Shown here piece by piece: positions 41,775-47,968 of a DNA stretch of 47,968 bases. Position numbers and translations under genes: made by a program. Below the pieces are notes generated by a model, which ran no database searches, was not told where the DNA came from, and worked only from the letters and a program-made list of their open reading frames with translations. How positions within the stretch are numbered: position 1 is the first letter of the stretch; the number at the start of each line of letters is the position of its first letter. This stretch comes from Desulfovibrio sp. An276. Its GTDB lineage: Bacteria > Desulfobacterota > Desulfovibrionia > Desulfovibrionales > Desulfovibrionaceae. Location of the stretch: assembly GCF_002159665.1 (NCBI RefSeq), contig NZ_NFJC01000024.1:1-47968 (forward strand). Reading direction: 5' to 3'.

Positions 41775-42428
41775 ATGCTGAGCGTACTTCCCGTATTCAT
41801 TGTCACGGCCCTCATGTTCGCCATGCTGCCGGGCCCGGACTTTGCCCTTATCGTGCGCACAGCACTCATCCACGGCAAAAGACACGCGCTCTTCTCATCG
41901 TTGGGGATAGCAACGGGTTTTTCCGTGCACACGACTCTGGGCGTTTTGGGATTGAGCGCCATCATAGCCCATTCTCCCCTGCTCTTTAACCTGATCACCT
42001 GGGCAGGGGCTGCCTACCTTGCCTGGCTCGGCATCCAGGCTTTGCGGGCACGCCCCGGAAAGCCGGACAAAAATGCTTCTAGCGAAGAGCAAGGCAGGAT
42101 GGGTACGGAAAAGCCCTCGTTCTCTCCTGCAAAGGCCTTTCGTCAGGGCTTTTTGACCAATATCCTCAATCCCAAGGTCATACTCTACTTTCTGACCTTC
42201 TTCCCGCAGTTTGTGGTGCACGATGCCGAGATGTCAGTGACAGCCCAGCTCTTCGTTCTTGGCGTCAGCTGCTGCCTTGTCACAGGCGGATGGTTCATAT
42301 TCCTGAGCCTCATGCTCTCCCGCGTGCGCCGCTACTTCGAATCGGAAACATTCAGGCGCTGGCTTGAGCGCATCACCGGAGTCATCTTCCTTGGCTTCAG
42401 CGTGAAGCTTCTGGCCTCGTCCTCCTGA
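41775..42428 (+). CDS. LysE/RhtB family exporter
   Basis: 217 residues, five to six helices. The N-terminal MFAMLPGPDFALIVRTALIHGKRHAL (PGP motif) and QGFLTNILNPKVILYFLTFFPQF are the diagnostic segments of LysE-type amino-acid exporters. The substrate is unknown. A 35-residue hydrophilic loop (about 92-115) lies between halves. GAGG lies about ten bases before the ATG. It lies 15 bases after the synthase and 44 before the hydratase, clearly one operon. Confidence 0.88.
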   Translation: MLSVLPVFIVTALMFAMLPGPDFALIVRTALIHGKRHALFSSLGIATGFSVHTTLGVLGLSAIIAHSPLLFNLITWAGAAYLAWLGIQALRARPGKPDKNASSEEQGRMGTEKPSFSPAKAFRQGFLTNILNPKVILYFLTFFPQFVVHDAEMSVTAQLFVLGVSCCLVTGGWFIFLSLMLSRVRRYFESETFRRWLERITGVIFLGFSVKLLASSS

Positions 42429-42472
42429 TCACCCCATACCCTTCACCAAGAACACCACACGGATTTTTTACC

Positions 42473-44779
42473 ATGATCACACTCAAGGACCAAAAAGTCG
42501 TTGTCTCGAAAGACAGCCTCCTTGGCGCAGAGGAAGCCGCTGCACAAGGCATCGACCTTGCAAAGGCCAGGGAAAACACCCTAGCCTGCCGCGTCATGAA
42601 GGCCCACAGCAAGGCTTCCGAAAAGGACGACCTCTTTCACATCTCCTTTGACGCACTCATTTCCCACGACATCACCTATGTGGGCATCATTCAGACTGCC
42701 AGGGCAAGCGGCCTTCAGGAATTTCCCCTTCCCTACTGCCTGACCAACTGCCACAACAGCCTCTGTGCCGTGGGCGGCACCATCAACGAGGACGATCATG
42801 TCTTCGGCCTTTCGGCAGCAAAGAAGTACGGCGGCATCTTTGTGCCCACAAACCTCGCTGTCATCCATCAGTACGCGAGGGAAATGCTGGCCGGTTGCGG
42901 CAAGATGATCCTGGGCTCCGACAGCCACACCCGCTATGGTGCCCTTGGCTGCATGGGCGTCGGCGAGGGCGGCCCCGAGCTTGTGAAGCAGCTGCTTTCG
43001 CGCACCTATGACATTCCGAAGCCCGAAGTCGTGCTCATCTGGCTTGAGAATGCCCCAAGGCCCGGCGTAGGCCCCCAGGACGTGGCCCTTGCCATCATCG
43101 GCGCTGTCTTCAAGAACGGCTTTGTCAAGAACAAGGTCATGGAATTCGCTGGCCCTGGCGTAAGGAACCTGTCCGTGGAATACCGCTGCGGCATAGACGT
43201 CATGACCACCGAAACCACCTGTCTTTCCTCCATCTGGAAGACGGACGAGCGCGTGCAGGACTACCTTGCCCTGCACGGCAGAAAGGACGCCTACCAAAAG
43301 CTTGGCTACGACGAACCCGCAGCCTTTGACGCCCTTGTGAAGGTGGATCTCGCAACCATCGAGCCCATGATCGCCCTGCCCTTCCATCCGAGCAATGTCT
43401 ACACGGTGAAGGAAGTGCAGAAGAACGCGAAGGATATCTTTGCAGGCATCGAGAAAGAGGCCAGGGCCAAGTTCGGCAAGGCTGCGGCAAGCTTCAGCCT
43501 GCAAGACAAGGTGACTTCGAAGGGCGTGCAGGTGGATCAGGGCATTATCGCAGGCTGCGCTGGCGGAAGCTTTGAAAACATCACCCTGGCCTCCCACATC
43601 CTGGACGGCAGGAGCACAGGCATGGATGCCTTCTCCTGTTCCCTCTATCCTGCCTCCGCGCCAGTGTCCCTGGCCCTTGTTCAAAACGGCTCCTACACCC
43701 GCCTCATGGCAGCTGGAGCCCTTTTGAAGAGCGCCTTTTGCGGCCCCTGTTTCGGCGCAGGTGACACCCCTGCACACGGCGCCCTTTCCATCCGCCACAC
43801 CACCCGCAATTTCCCCAACCGCGAAGGCTCCAAGCCAGGCAACGGCCAGCTTTCCGGTGTGGCCCTCATGGACGCCCGCTCCATCGCGGCCACTGCGGCC
43901 AATGGCGGCATCCTCACCCCTGCCACGGAGCTCGACTGGGAGAAGATTCACTGCGATCTTTCCTACAGCTTCGATCAGGGCATCTACGAAAAGCGCTGCT
44001 TCAATGGCTTTGGCAACGCCCACAGGGACGAGAAACTTGTCCTTGGCCCCAACATCACGGACTGGCCGGCCATGAGTCCCCTGCCCGAACACCTGGTTTT
44101 GAATGTGGTCAGCGTGATCACGGACCCCGTGACCACTACGGACGAGCTCATTCCTTCCGGCGAAACCTCTTCCTTGCGCTCCAATCCCTTAAAGCTTTCG
44201 GAATTCACGCTCTCGCGCAGGGATCCCGCATATGTGGGCAGGGCAAAGGACGTGCAGGCAAGGGAAACAGCCCGTCTTGCCAACCCTGCGGACAAGGCCC
44301 TGTACGATGAGATTGCCTTGGCCTGCGCTCCCCTGAAGGAGACAAATCCTGCCCTGTGGGAGGACGTCTTCGGATCGGGCACTCTGGACAAGACAGGCAT
44401 TGGCTCCACCATCTTTGCCGTGAAGCCGGGCGACGGTTCCGCCAGGGAACAGGCGGCCTCCTGCCAGAAGGTTCTTGGCGGATGGGCAAACCTTGCCGAG
44501 GAATACGCAACCAAGCGCTATCGCTCCAATCTCATCAACTGGGGCATGCTGCCCTTCCTGCTGGAAAAGGGCATGGGCCAGGGCATGGTTCCCGGCGACG
44601 TTGTCTTAGTACCCCATGTGCGCAAGGCTGTTGCCAGCAACACCATGGATATGGAAGGCATTCTCATTCACGAGGGCAAGGCAAAAGCCCTGCGCCTTTC
44701 CCTGGGCTCTCTGACAGAGGACGAGCGCACCATCATCCTGGACGGTTGCCTTATCAACTTCTACAAGAGCGGCAACTAG
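42473..44779 (+). CDS. aconitase-family hydratase
   Basis: 768 residues. The 4Fe-4S cluster ligands appear as an isolated Cys in IIAGCAGGSFENI and a C-x2-C in FCGPCFGAGDTP. The catalytic swivel domain region is the last 200 residues (SNLINWGMLPFLLEKG; the LINWGMLP serine-type phosphate-binding area). The N-terminal DALISHDITYVGIIQTARASG, with HGTINEDDH-like residues (VGGTINEDDHVFGLS) and GSDSHTRYGALGCMGVGEGG, is standard aconitase. The length and divergent sequence fit the large hydratase (YbhJ-like) branch rather than AcnA or AcnB. Together with the Re-citrate synthase-like gene it probably makes isocitrate, though another substrate is possible. No clear Shine-Dalgarno. Confidence 0.85.
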   Translation: MITLKDQKVVVSKDSLLGAEEAAAQGIDLAKARENTLACRVMKAHSKASEKDDLFHISFDALISHDITYVGIIQTARASGLQEFPLPYCLTNCHNSLCAVGGTINEDDHVFGLSAAKKYGGIFVPTNLAVIHQYAREMLAGCGKMILGSDSHTRYGALGCMGVGEGGPELVKQLLSRTYDIPKPEVVLIWLENAPRPGVGPQDVALAIIGAVFKNGFVKNKVMEFAGPGVRNLSVEYRCGIDVMTTETTCLSSIWKTDERVQDYLALHGRKDAYQKLGYDEPAAFDALVKVDLATIEPMIALPFHPSNVYTVKEVQKNAKDIFAGIEKEARAKFGKAAASFSLQDKVTSKGVQVDQGIIAGCAGGSFENITLASHILDGRSTGMDAFSCSLYPASAPVSLALVQNGSYTRLMAAGALLKSAFCGPCFGAGDTPAHGALSIRHTTRNFPNREGSKPGNGQLSGVALMDARSIAATAANGGILTPATELDWEKIHCDLSYSFDQGIYEKRCFNGFGNAHRDEKLVLGPNITDWPAMSPLPEHLVLNVVSVITDPVTTTDELIPSGETSSLRSNPLKLSEFTLSRRDPAYVGRAKDVQARETARLANPADKALYDEIALACAPLKETNPALWEDVFGSGTLDKTGIGSTIFAVKPGDGSAREQAASCQKVLGGWANLAEEYATKRYRSNLINWGMLPFLLEKGMGQGMVPGDVVLVPHVRKAVASNTMDMEGILIHEGKAKALRLSLGSLTEDERTIILDGCLINFYKSGN

Positions 44780-44804
44780 CCTGTATTGCCACCAAAACAG
44801 ACAA

Positions 44805-44833
44805 TAGTTCATATATTGGAACTAAATAGTTCC
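44805..44833. repeat. three-part inverted repeat TAGTTC/GAACTA/TAGTTC
   Basis: TAGTTC (44805-44810), GGAACTA (44818-44824) and TAGTTCC (44827-44833) lie within 29 bases of AT-rich sequence after the hydratase. The central arm can pair with either outer arm, so two foldings exclude each other. The terminator starts 13 bases further on. Confidence 0.6.
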
Positions 44834-44845
44834 TGACTATAGTAC

Positions 44846-44881
44846 AAAAGGCCCCAACGCTTTGGCGTTGGGGCCTTTTTC
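44846..44881. terminator. bidirectional terminator between the hydratase and serS
   Basis: AAAAGGCCCCAACGC, TTTG loop, GCGTTGGGGCCTTTT: a fully symmetric A-stem-T hairpin serving both convergent genes. Confidence 0.93.
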
Positions 44882-44924
44882 CTTGTGCTACCTCTTGCAG
44901 ATTGCGAATTTTGTTGCCTTGTAT

Positions 44925-46208
44925 CTAGAGAAGGCGGGTGTCGGGTTCTATAACCTCAAGGCCGTCCATATAGGGAACCAAAACCTTGGGGATGATGACA
45001 CTGCCGTCCTTTTGCTGGTTGTTTTCCAGAATGGCGGCGATGGTGCGTCCTGTGGGCAGGCCAGAGCCATTGAGGGTGTGGCAGAAGGCCGTCTTGCCGC
45101 CCTTGGGCTTGAAGCGGATGTTGGCGCGCCTGGCCTGGAAGTCGAGGCAGTTGGAGCAGGAAGAAATTTCCCTGTAGGTCTTCTGCTGCGGGAACCAGAC
45201 TTCAATGTCGTAGGTCTTGGCGGAACTGAAGCCCATGTCGCCAGTGCACAGCACTATCTGGCGGAAGGGCAGCTCAAGCTTTTCGAGCAGATTCCTGGCA
45301 TTGGCTGTCATGATTTCGAGCTGATTGAAGCTGTCGTCCGGATGGGCAAAGCGCACCATTTCCACCTTTGTGAACTGATGCATGCGGATGAGGCCACGGG
45401 TGTCCTTGCCGGCGGAGCCTGCTTCCGAGCGGAAGCAGGGGGTGGCTGCCGTATAGGCCCTTGGCAGATCCTCCTCTGCCAGAACTTCCTGGGCGTGCAG
45501 ATTGGTCAGGGGCACCTCGGCCGTGGGGATGAGGTAGGTCCCCTCGCGCAGCTTGTAGAGATCTTCCTCGAATTTGGGCAGCTGTGCCGTGCCGGTCAGG
45601 GTCTGGGCAGTCACGATGGCCGGAGGCTGCACCTCGATGTAGTCCTCTTCCTTCGTGTGCACATCGAGGAAGAAGTTCACAAGAGCCCTGTCGAGGCGGG
45701 CAGCCCAGCCAAGGGAGACCACGTAGCGGCTGCCGGACATCCTGACCGCACGCTCGAAGTCCAGCCCTTTAAGCCTTGTGCCCACATCCCAGTGGGGGAG
45801 GGGTTCGAAGTCGAATTCGCGGGGTGTGCCCACCCTGCGGATTTCCACGTTTTCGGTCTCGTCCTTTCCCACGGGCACGGAGGCGTCGGGAATGTTGGGA
45901 ACGGAAAGCATCCATTCCTCAAGCCTGGCTATTGCCTCGTCGGTCTTGGCATCAAGTTCCTTGATGCGGTCTGACACATCGGAAAGTTCGGCCAGAAGGG
46001 CGGAGGCGTCCTGCCCCTCGCGCTTCATGCGGGCAACTTCCTGGGAGGCCGCGTTGCGGCGGCTCTTGAGTTCTTCCACCTGGGCGATGTTCTTGCGGCG
46101 AACAGCGTCTATTTCCTGAAAGGTCTCTATGGTCAGATCCGAATGGCGGTCTGCCAGGGCCTTTGCCAGAATCTCGGGCTGTTTCTGTATGCGTTTGAGA
46201 TCAAGCAT
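44925..46208 (-). CDS. serS: seryl-tRNA synthetase
   Basis: Class IIa synthetase, 427 residues. An N-terminal long coiled coil (residues 30-110, tRNA binding) is followed by the catalytic core: motif 2 [21 protein letters not shown] and motif 3 [16 protein letters not shown]. The length is normal for bacteria. AAGGACAGACA precedes the ATG, and the Shine-Dalgarno region is tandemly duplicated (46213-46244). Confidence 0.96.
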   Translation of the reverse strand: MLDLKRIQKQPEILAKALADRHSDLTIETFQEIDAVRRKNIAQVEELKSRRNAASQEVARMKREGQDASALLAELSDVSDRIKELDAKTDEAIARLEEWMLSVPNIPDASVPVGKDETENVEIRRVGTPREFDFEPLPHWDVGTRLKGLDFERAVRMSGSRYVVSLGWAARLDRALVNFFLDVHTKEEDYIEVQPPAIVTAQTLTGTAQLPKFEEDLYKLREGTYLIPTAEVPLTNLHAQEVLAEEDLPRAYTAATPCFRSEAGSAGKDTRGLIRMHQFTKVEMVRFAHPDDSFNQLEIMTANARNLLEKLELPFRQIVLCTGDMGFSSAKTYDIEVWFPQQKTYREISSCSNCLDFQARRANIRFKPKGGKTAFCHTLNGSGLPTGRTIAAILENNQQKDGSVIIPKVLVPYMDGLEVIEPDTRLL

Positions 46209-46212
46209 TGTC

Positions 46213-46256
46213 TGTCCTTACGCTGATTTGTCCTTATGCTGATTTGTCCCTTGTGC
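46213..46256. repeat. tandem 16-bp duplication spanning the serS Shine-Dalgarno
   Basis: TGTCCTTACGCTGATT (46213-46228) is repeated with one change at 46229-46244 and begins a third time (TGTCCCTTGTGC). Each copy carries AAGGACA on the minus strand, so serS mRNA has two full Shine-Dalgarno copies and a degraded third. Confidence 0.85.
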
Positions 46257-46559
46257 CTTCTTCTCCGCAAGACCATTGGGGAAGGGGGCCCGGAAAAACC
46301 GGTACAGGCAAGGGACTTTTTGCCTTTCTTGGTTCTTTGTGCTAGCAGAATTTCTGAAAGCAACAGCACACCGTGGTGCTTGCGGCCCTTGCGCGGCCTT
46401 TGTGTATCCTCCCTGTCAAAAGGTGGAGGAGAGTCTTCGGGGCATGTCCCGAAACCGCGTGACTCGTTAGCACACAAAAGGCGGAAAGGCAAAATTCCGC
46501 TACTGGTCCGCCCCGCATCCTCCCCTGAAAAACCGGGCTTGCAGGGCGCTTCAAGTAAC

Positions 46560-46579
46560 GTCTGCAAGCGTTTGCAGAC
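46560..46579. promoter_or_regulatory. LacI/GalR-type palindrome upstream of the lipoprotein gene
   Basis: GTCTGCAA-GCGT-TTGCAGAC: 8-bp perfect arms and a central CG, matching the TGCAA-nCGn-TTGCA form of LacI-family operators, 79 bases before the lipoprotein ATG. The remaining 46257-46658 stretch shows no gene or tRNA. Confidence 0.5.
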
Positions 46580-46658
46580 TTCCTCAGGGTCTGCGGCACA
46601 CGGCGAAAAAAAGCAAAATTCCCTTTCTTCTTCCCCACAAGTTTTTTCCGAGGCCTCC

Positions 46659-47243
46659 ATGACGTACAAACGCATCTTCCTCGTTTTCAGCCTGCTTGCC
46701 CTGCTTCTTCTGGTTTCTGCCTGCGGTCCGAGCAACACGGTCCGCCTCCTGCCCATGAAGCCGGCAGCCTCCGTCCTGCCCACGCCCTCTGCCTCGACCA
46801 TCGCCGTAGTGAAATTCACGGACAAGCGCGTGGACACGTCCTCCCTTGGCCTGCGCCGTGACAAGAGCTACTTTACGACCATGGACGATACCGCAGACTG
46901 GGTGAGCAAGGCCATTGCCGACCGCCTCTCCGCCAGTGGCTTCCAGGTCTCCTATACCATGAACGCTTCCAGTGCCAAGCGAGCAGCCCCCGACTACATC
47001 CTGAACGGTTCCATCGATCAGCTTGAGGTTCGCGAGACTTCCGCCACCTCCTTCGAGGCCAAGATTCGCGTAAACTACGTTTTGGCCAACAAGGACAAGG
47101 TCATTCTGCGTCAGCCGCTCATGGCAGCCGGTTCCACCACCACCTTCCCGAACAACAGCGCTGTCGAGAAGCTCCTTGCCGAAACGCTCAAGGACATTGT
47201 GGAACCCATGAACGAAAAGATTTCCACCATCGTTCAGCATTAG
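46659..47243 (+). CDS. outer-membrane-type lipoprotein, YajG/ABC-auxiliary-like
   Basis: 194 residues. An N-terminal signal peptide with the lipobox LVSAC (Cys23) marks it as a lipoprotein. The mature part (STIAVVKFTDKRVDTSSLG; WVSKAIADRLSASGFQVSY; DYILNGSIDQLEVRE) has the alternating pattern of YajG-like or ABC-transport-auxiliary lipoproteins that anchor at the outer membrane. There are no transport genes nearby, so the role is unknown. GAGG precedes the ATG at 46659. It is followed by a terminator at 47296 and preceded by a LacI-type palindrome. Confidence 0.8.
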   Translation: MTYKRIFLVFSLLALLLLVSACGPSNTVRLLPMKPAASVLPTPSASTIAVVKFTDKRVDTSSLGLRRDKSYFTTMDDTADWVSKAIADRLSASGFQVSYTMNASSAKRAAPDYILNGSIDQLEVRETSATSFEAKIRVNYVLANKDKVILRQPLMAAGSTTTFPNNSAVEKLLAETLKDIVEPMNEKISTIVQH

Positions 47244-47295
47244 ATGCAGCATGAGTGCGTGCCTTTTGGTATGCACAATCTTGCAGCAAATTCAG

Positions 47296-47326
47296 GGGGC
47301 GGTACCACTGGTGCCGCCCCTTTTTG
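47296..47326 (+). terminator. terminator after the lipoprotein gene
   Basis: GGGGCGGTACC, three-base loop, GGTGCCGCCCC (one T-G wobble) then TTTTTGG. Confidence 0.88.
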
Positions 47327-47375
47327 GACATCTTTTTGCCCCCGTATTCTGCGCACAACACATCTGGAAATAATC

Positions 47376-47744
47376 ATGAGCCAACCAGTTCTTCTCAAGG
47401 TCTATGCGGCCTTCTTTCCCGTATCTTCGGACCTTGTCGAAAAAGTCCGCGAGGCTGCCTCGCAAGCCCTTGCCATGGAAGGGGATCCCGGCCCCCATGT
47501 CTTTTTTGAGGATACCATGCTGCGCATAAGCTTCGAGGGCATCTATTTCCCCTGGGAGGATGTCGTTCCCCTGCTTCAAGAGGCAGTTGCAGCCGGTGCA
47601 AAGGGCAAGATGGACGTTCTTGACATGGAAGCCTGGACCATGACGCGCTTTGAGGCCTGTGACTGTGACAGGACGCATGCGACACCCTACCTTCGCGAGG
47701 GCACTGTCTCCCTAAACCACGTGCTGGACTATTCGGGCCTTTGA
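47376..47744 (+). CDS. uncharacterised protein, 122 residues, 3' end altered by an insertion element
   Basis: I do not recognise the family. It is small, soluble and acidic, with an alpha/beta pattern (LLKVYAAFFPVSSDLVEKVREAASQAL; MLRISFEGIYFPWEDVVPLLQEAV) and a Cys-x-Cys (ACDCDR) near the C terminus. It has no signal peptide. The Shine-Dalgarno is weak (TGGAAA). The stop TGA at 47742-47744 lies within the four bases TTGA that look like the end of the adjoining IS200/IS605-type element, so the original C terminus may have been longer. Confidence 0.65.
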   Translation: MSQPVLLKVYAAFFPVSSDLVEKVREAASQALAMEGDPGPHVFFEDTMLRISFEGIYFPWEDVVPLLQEAVAAGAKGKMDVLDMEAWTMTRFEACDCDRTHATPYLREGTVSLNHVLDYSGL

Positions 47745-47770
47745 CGTCCTCCCCCGCCTGAAGGCGGAGG
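47741..47770 (-). mobile_element. right end of an IS200/IS605-type element
   Basis: On the minus strand, after the tnpB stop, CCGCC/GGCGG arms (loop TTCA) with flanking CCT/AGG form the subterminal hairpin (47748-47770). It is followed by ACG and then TCAA (47741-47744), the tetranucleotide at which right ends of some family members are cut. The element extends to the right beyond the window. RuvC-type TnpB elements encode their guide RNA here, reading out of the element into the flank. Confidence 0.7.
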
Positions 47771-47792
47771 ATTCCCTGCAGCAGCAATCGTG

Positions 47793-47968
47793 TTAGCGAT
47801 TACTGCCTTGGGTGGTTCCTGCTTCACGGGGGAGTGAAAGCTCCCCAGATCCATCAGTGATGACGGCACGCCCTGCCGCCAGTATGTTCAACGCAGCGTT
47901 GTGGTCCGCGTTGAGTTCAAATCCGCAGGATGTGCATTTGAACTGCTCCTGCGTGGGCCTGTTATTTT
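47793..47968 (-). CDS. tnpB: TnpB (OrfB) transposase-associated nuclease, C-terminal part
   Basis: The last 57 codons of the gene are in the window; the rest lies beyond the right edge. FKCTSCGFELNADHNAALNIL shows the second half of the zinc ribbon (C-x2-C) and the RuvC-III aspartate in NADHNAALNI, the standard end of TnpB proteins of IS200/IS605 and IS607 elements. TnpB is an RNA-guided nuclease, and its guide RNA usually overlaps the 3' end of the gene and the element's right end. Only the C terminus is visible, so activity cannot be judged. Confidence 0.9.
   Translation of the reverse strand, partial: NNRPTQEQFKCTSCGFELNADHNAALNILAAGRAVITDGSGELSLPREAGTTQGSNR

Overview
The window looks like chromosomal backbone of a strictly anaerobic, GC-rich Gram-negative bacterium. 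The best fit is the Desulfovibrio group (Desulfovibrionales/Desulfobacterota). The reasons are the oxygen-independent thiSGHF thiamin operon (ThiH, no glycine oxidase), a citrate synthase of the DRE-TIM (Re-type) family beside an aconitase-type hydratase, an rpmE-DUF1385-prfA cluster and a rimP-nusA-ylxR-infB-ylxP-nrnA-truB-rpsO-pnp superoperon. The assignment is from gene content and remembered family features, not from a search.

Layout. 1-2.4 kb: a relic IS200/IS605-type end, asnS, and an orphan helix-turn-helix fragment of an IS630-type transposase. 2.4-5.5 kb (minus): thiS-thiG-thiH-thiF behind a recognisable TPP riboswitch, with a strong terminator after thiF. 5.6-7.2 kb: an isolated polysaccharide flippase. 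7.4-11.5 kb: ilvD with a good sigma70-type promoter, then an AEC permease and a PTS-EIIC-like membrane protein. 11.5-12.0 kb: a gene-poor patch of unclear origin. 12-14.6 kb: a secreted protein with two HdeA/HdeB-like repeats, a cyclophilin and mutY. 14.65-25.4 kb: a possible promoter, a structured and terminated RNA, then the rimP-to-pnp translation/RNA-decay superoperon. 25.4-31.9 kb: an unknown 355-residue protein, prfA, DUF1385, rpmE, tlyA, yjbQ and hom. 32.2-39.6 kb: mtnA with a surface-carbohydrate protein, thrC, and rnb-plsY. 39.6-44.9 kb: a Re-citrate-synthase-like enzyme fused to a C-terminal Cache/PDC-like sensor domain, a LysE-type exporter and an aconitase-type hydratase in one operon. 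44.9-48 kb: serS, a lipoprotein with a LacI-type palindrome upstream, a small unknown protein and the 3' end of an IS200/IS605 tnpB.

Most genes are housekeeping. The less ordinary material is: (i) the citrate synthase-Cache fusion operon; (ii) a roughly 250-nt structured RNA ending in a textbook terminator just before rimP; (iii) an identical and unusual layout in nusA and pnp, where a hairpin lies between a strong Shine-Dalgarno and the start codon; (iv) promoters for truB and hom placed so close to the ATG that the mRNAs would be nearly leaderless; (v) an IS605-type end whose terminal tetranucleotide appears to supply the stop codon of the neighbouring gene. No tRNA, rRNA or CRISPR array was seen.
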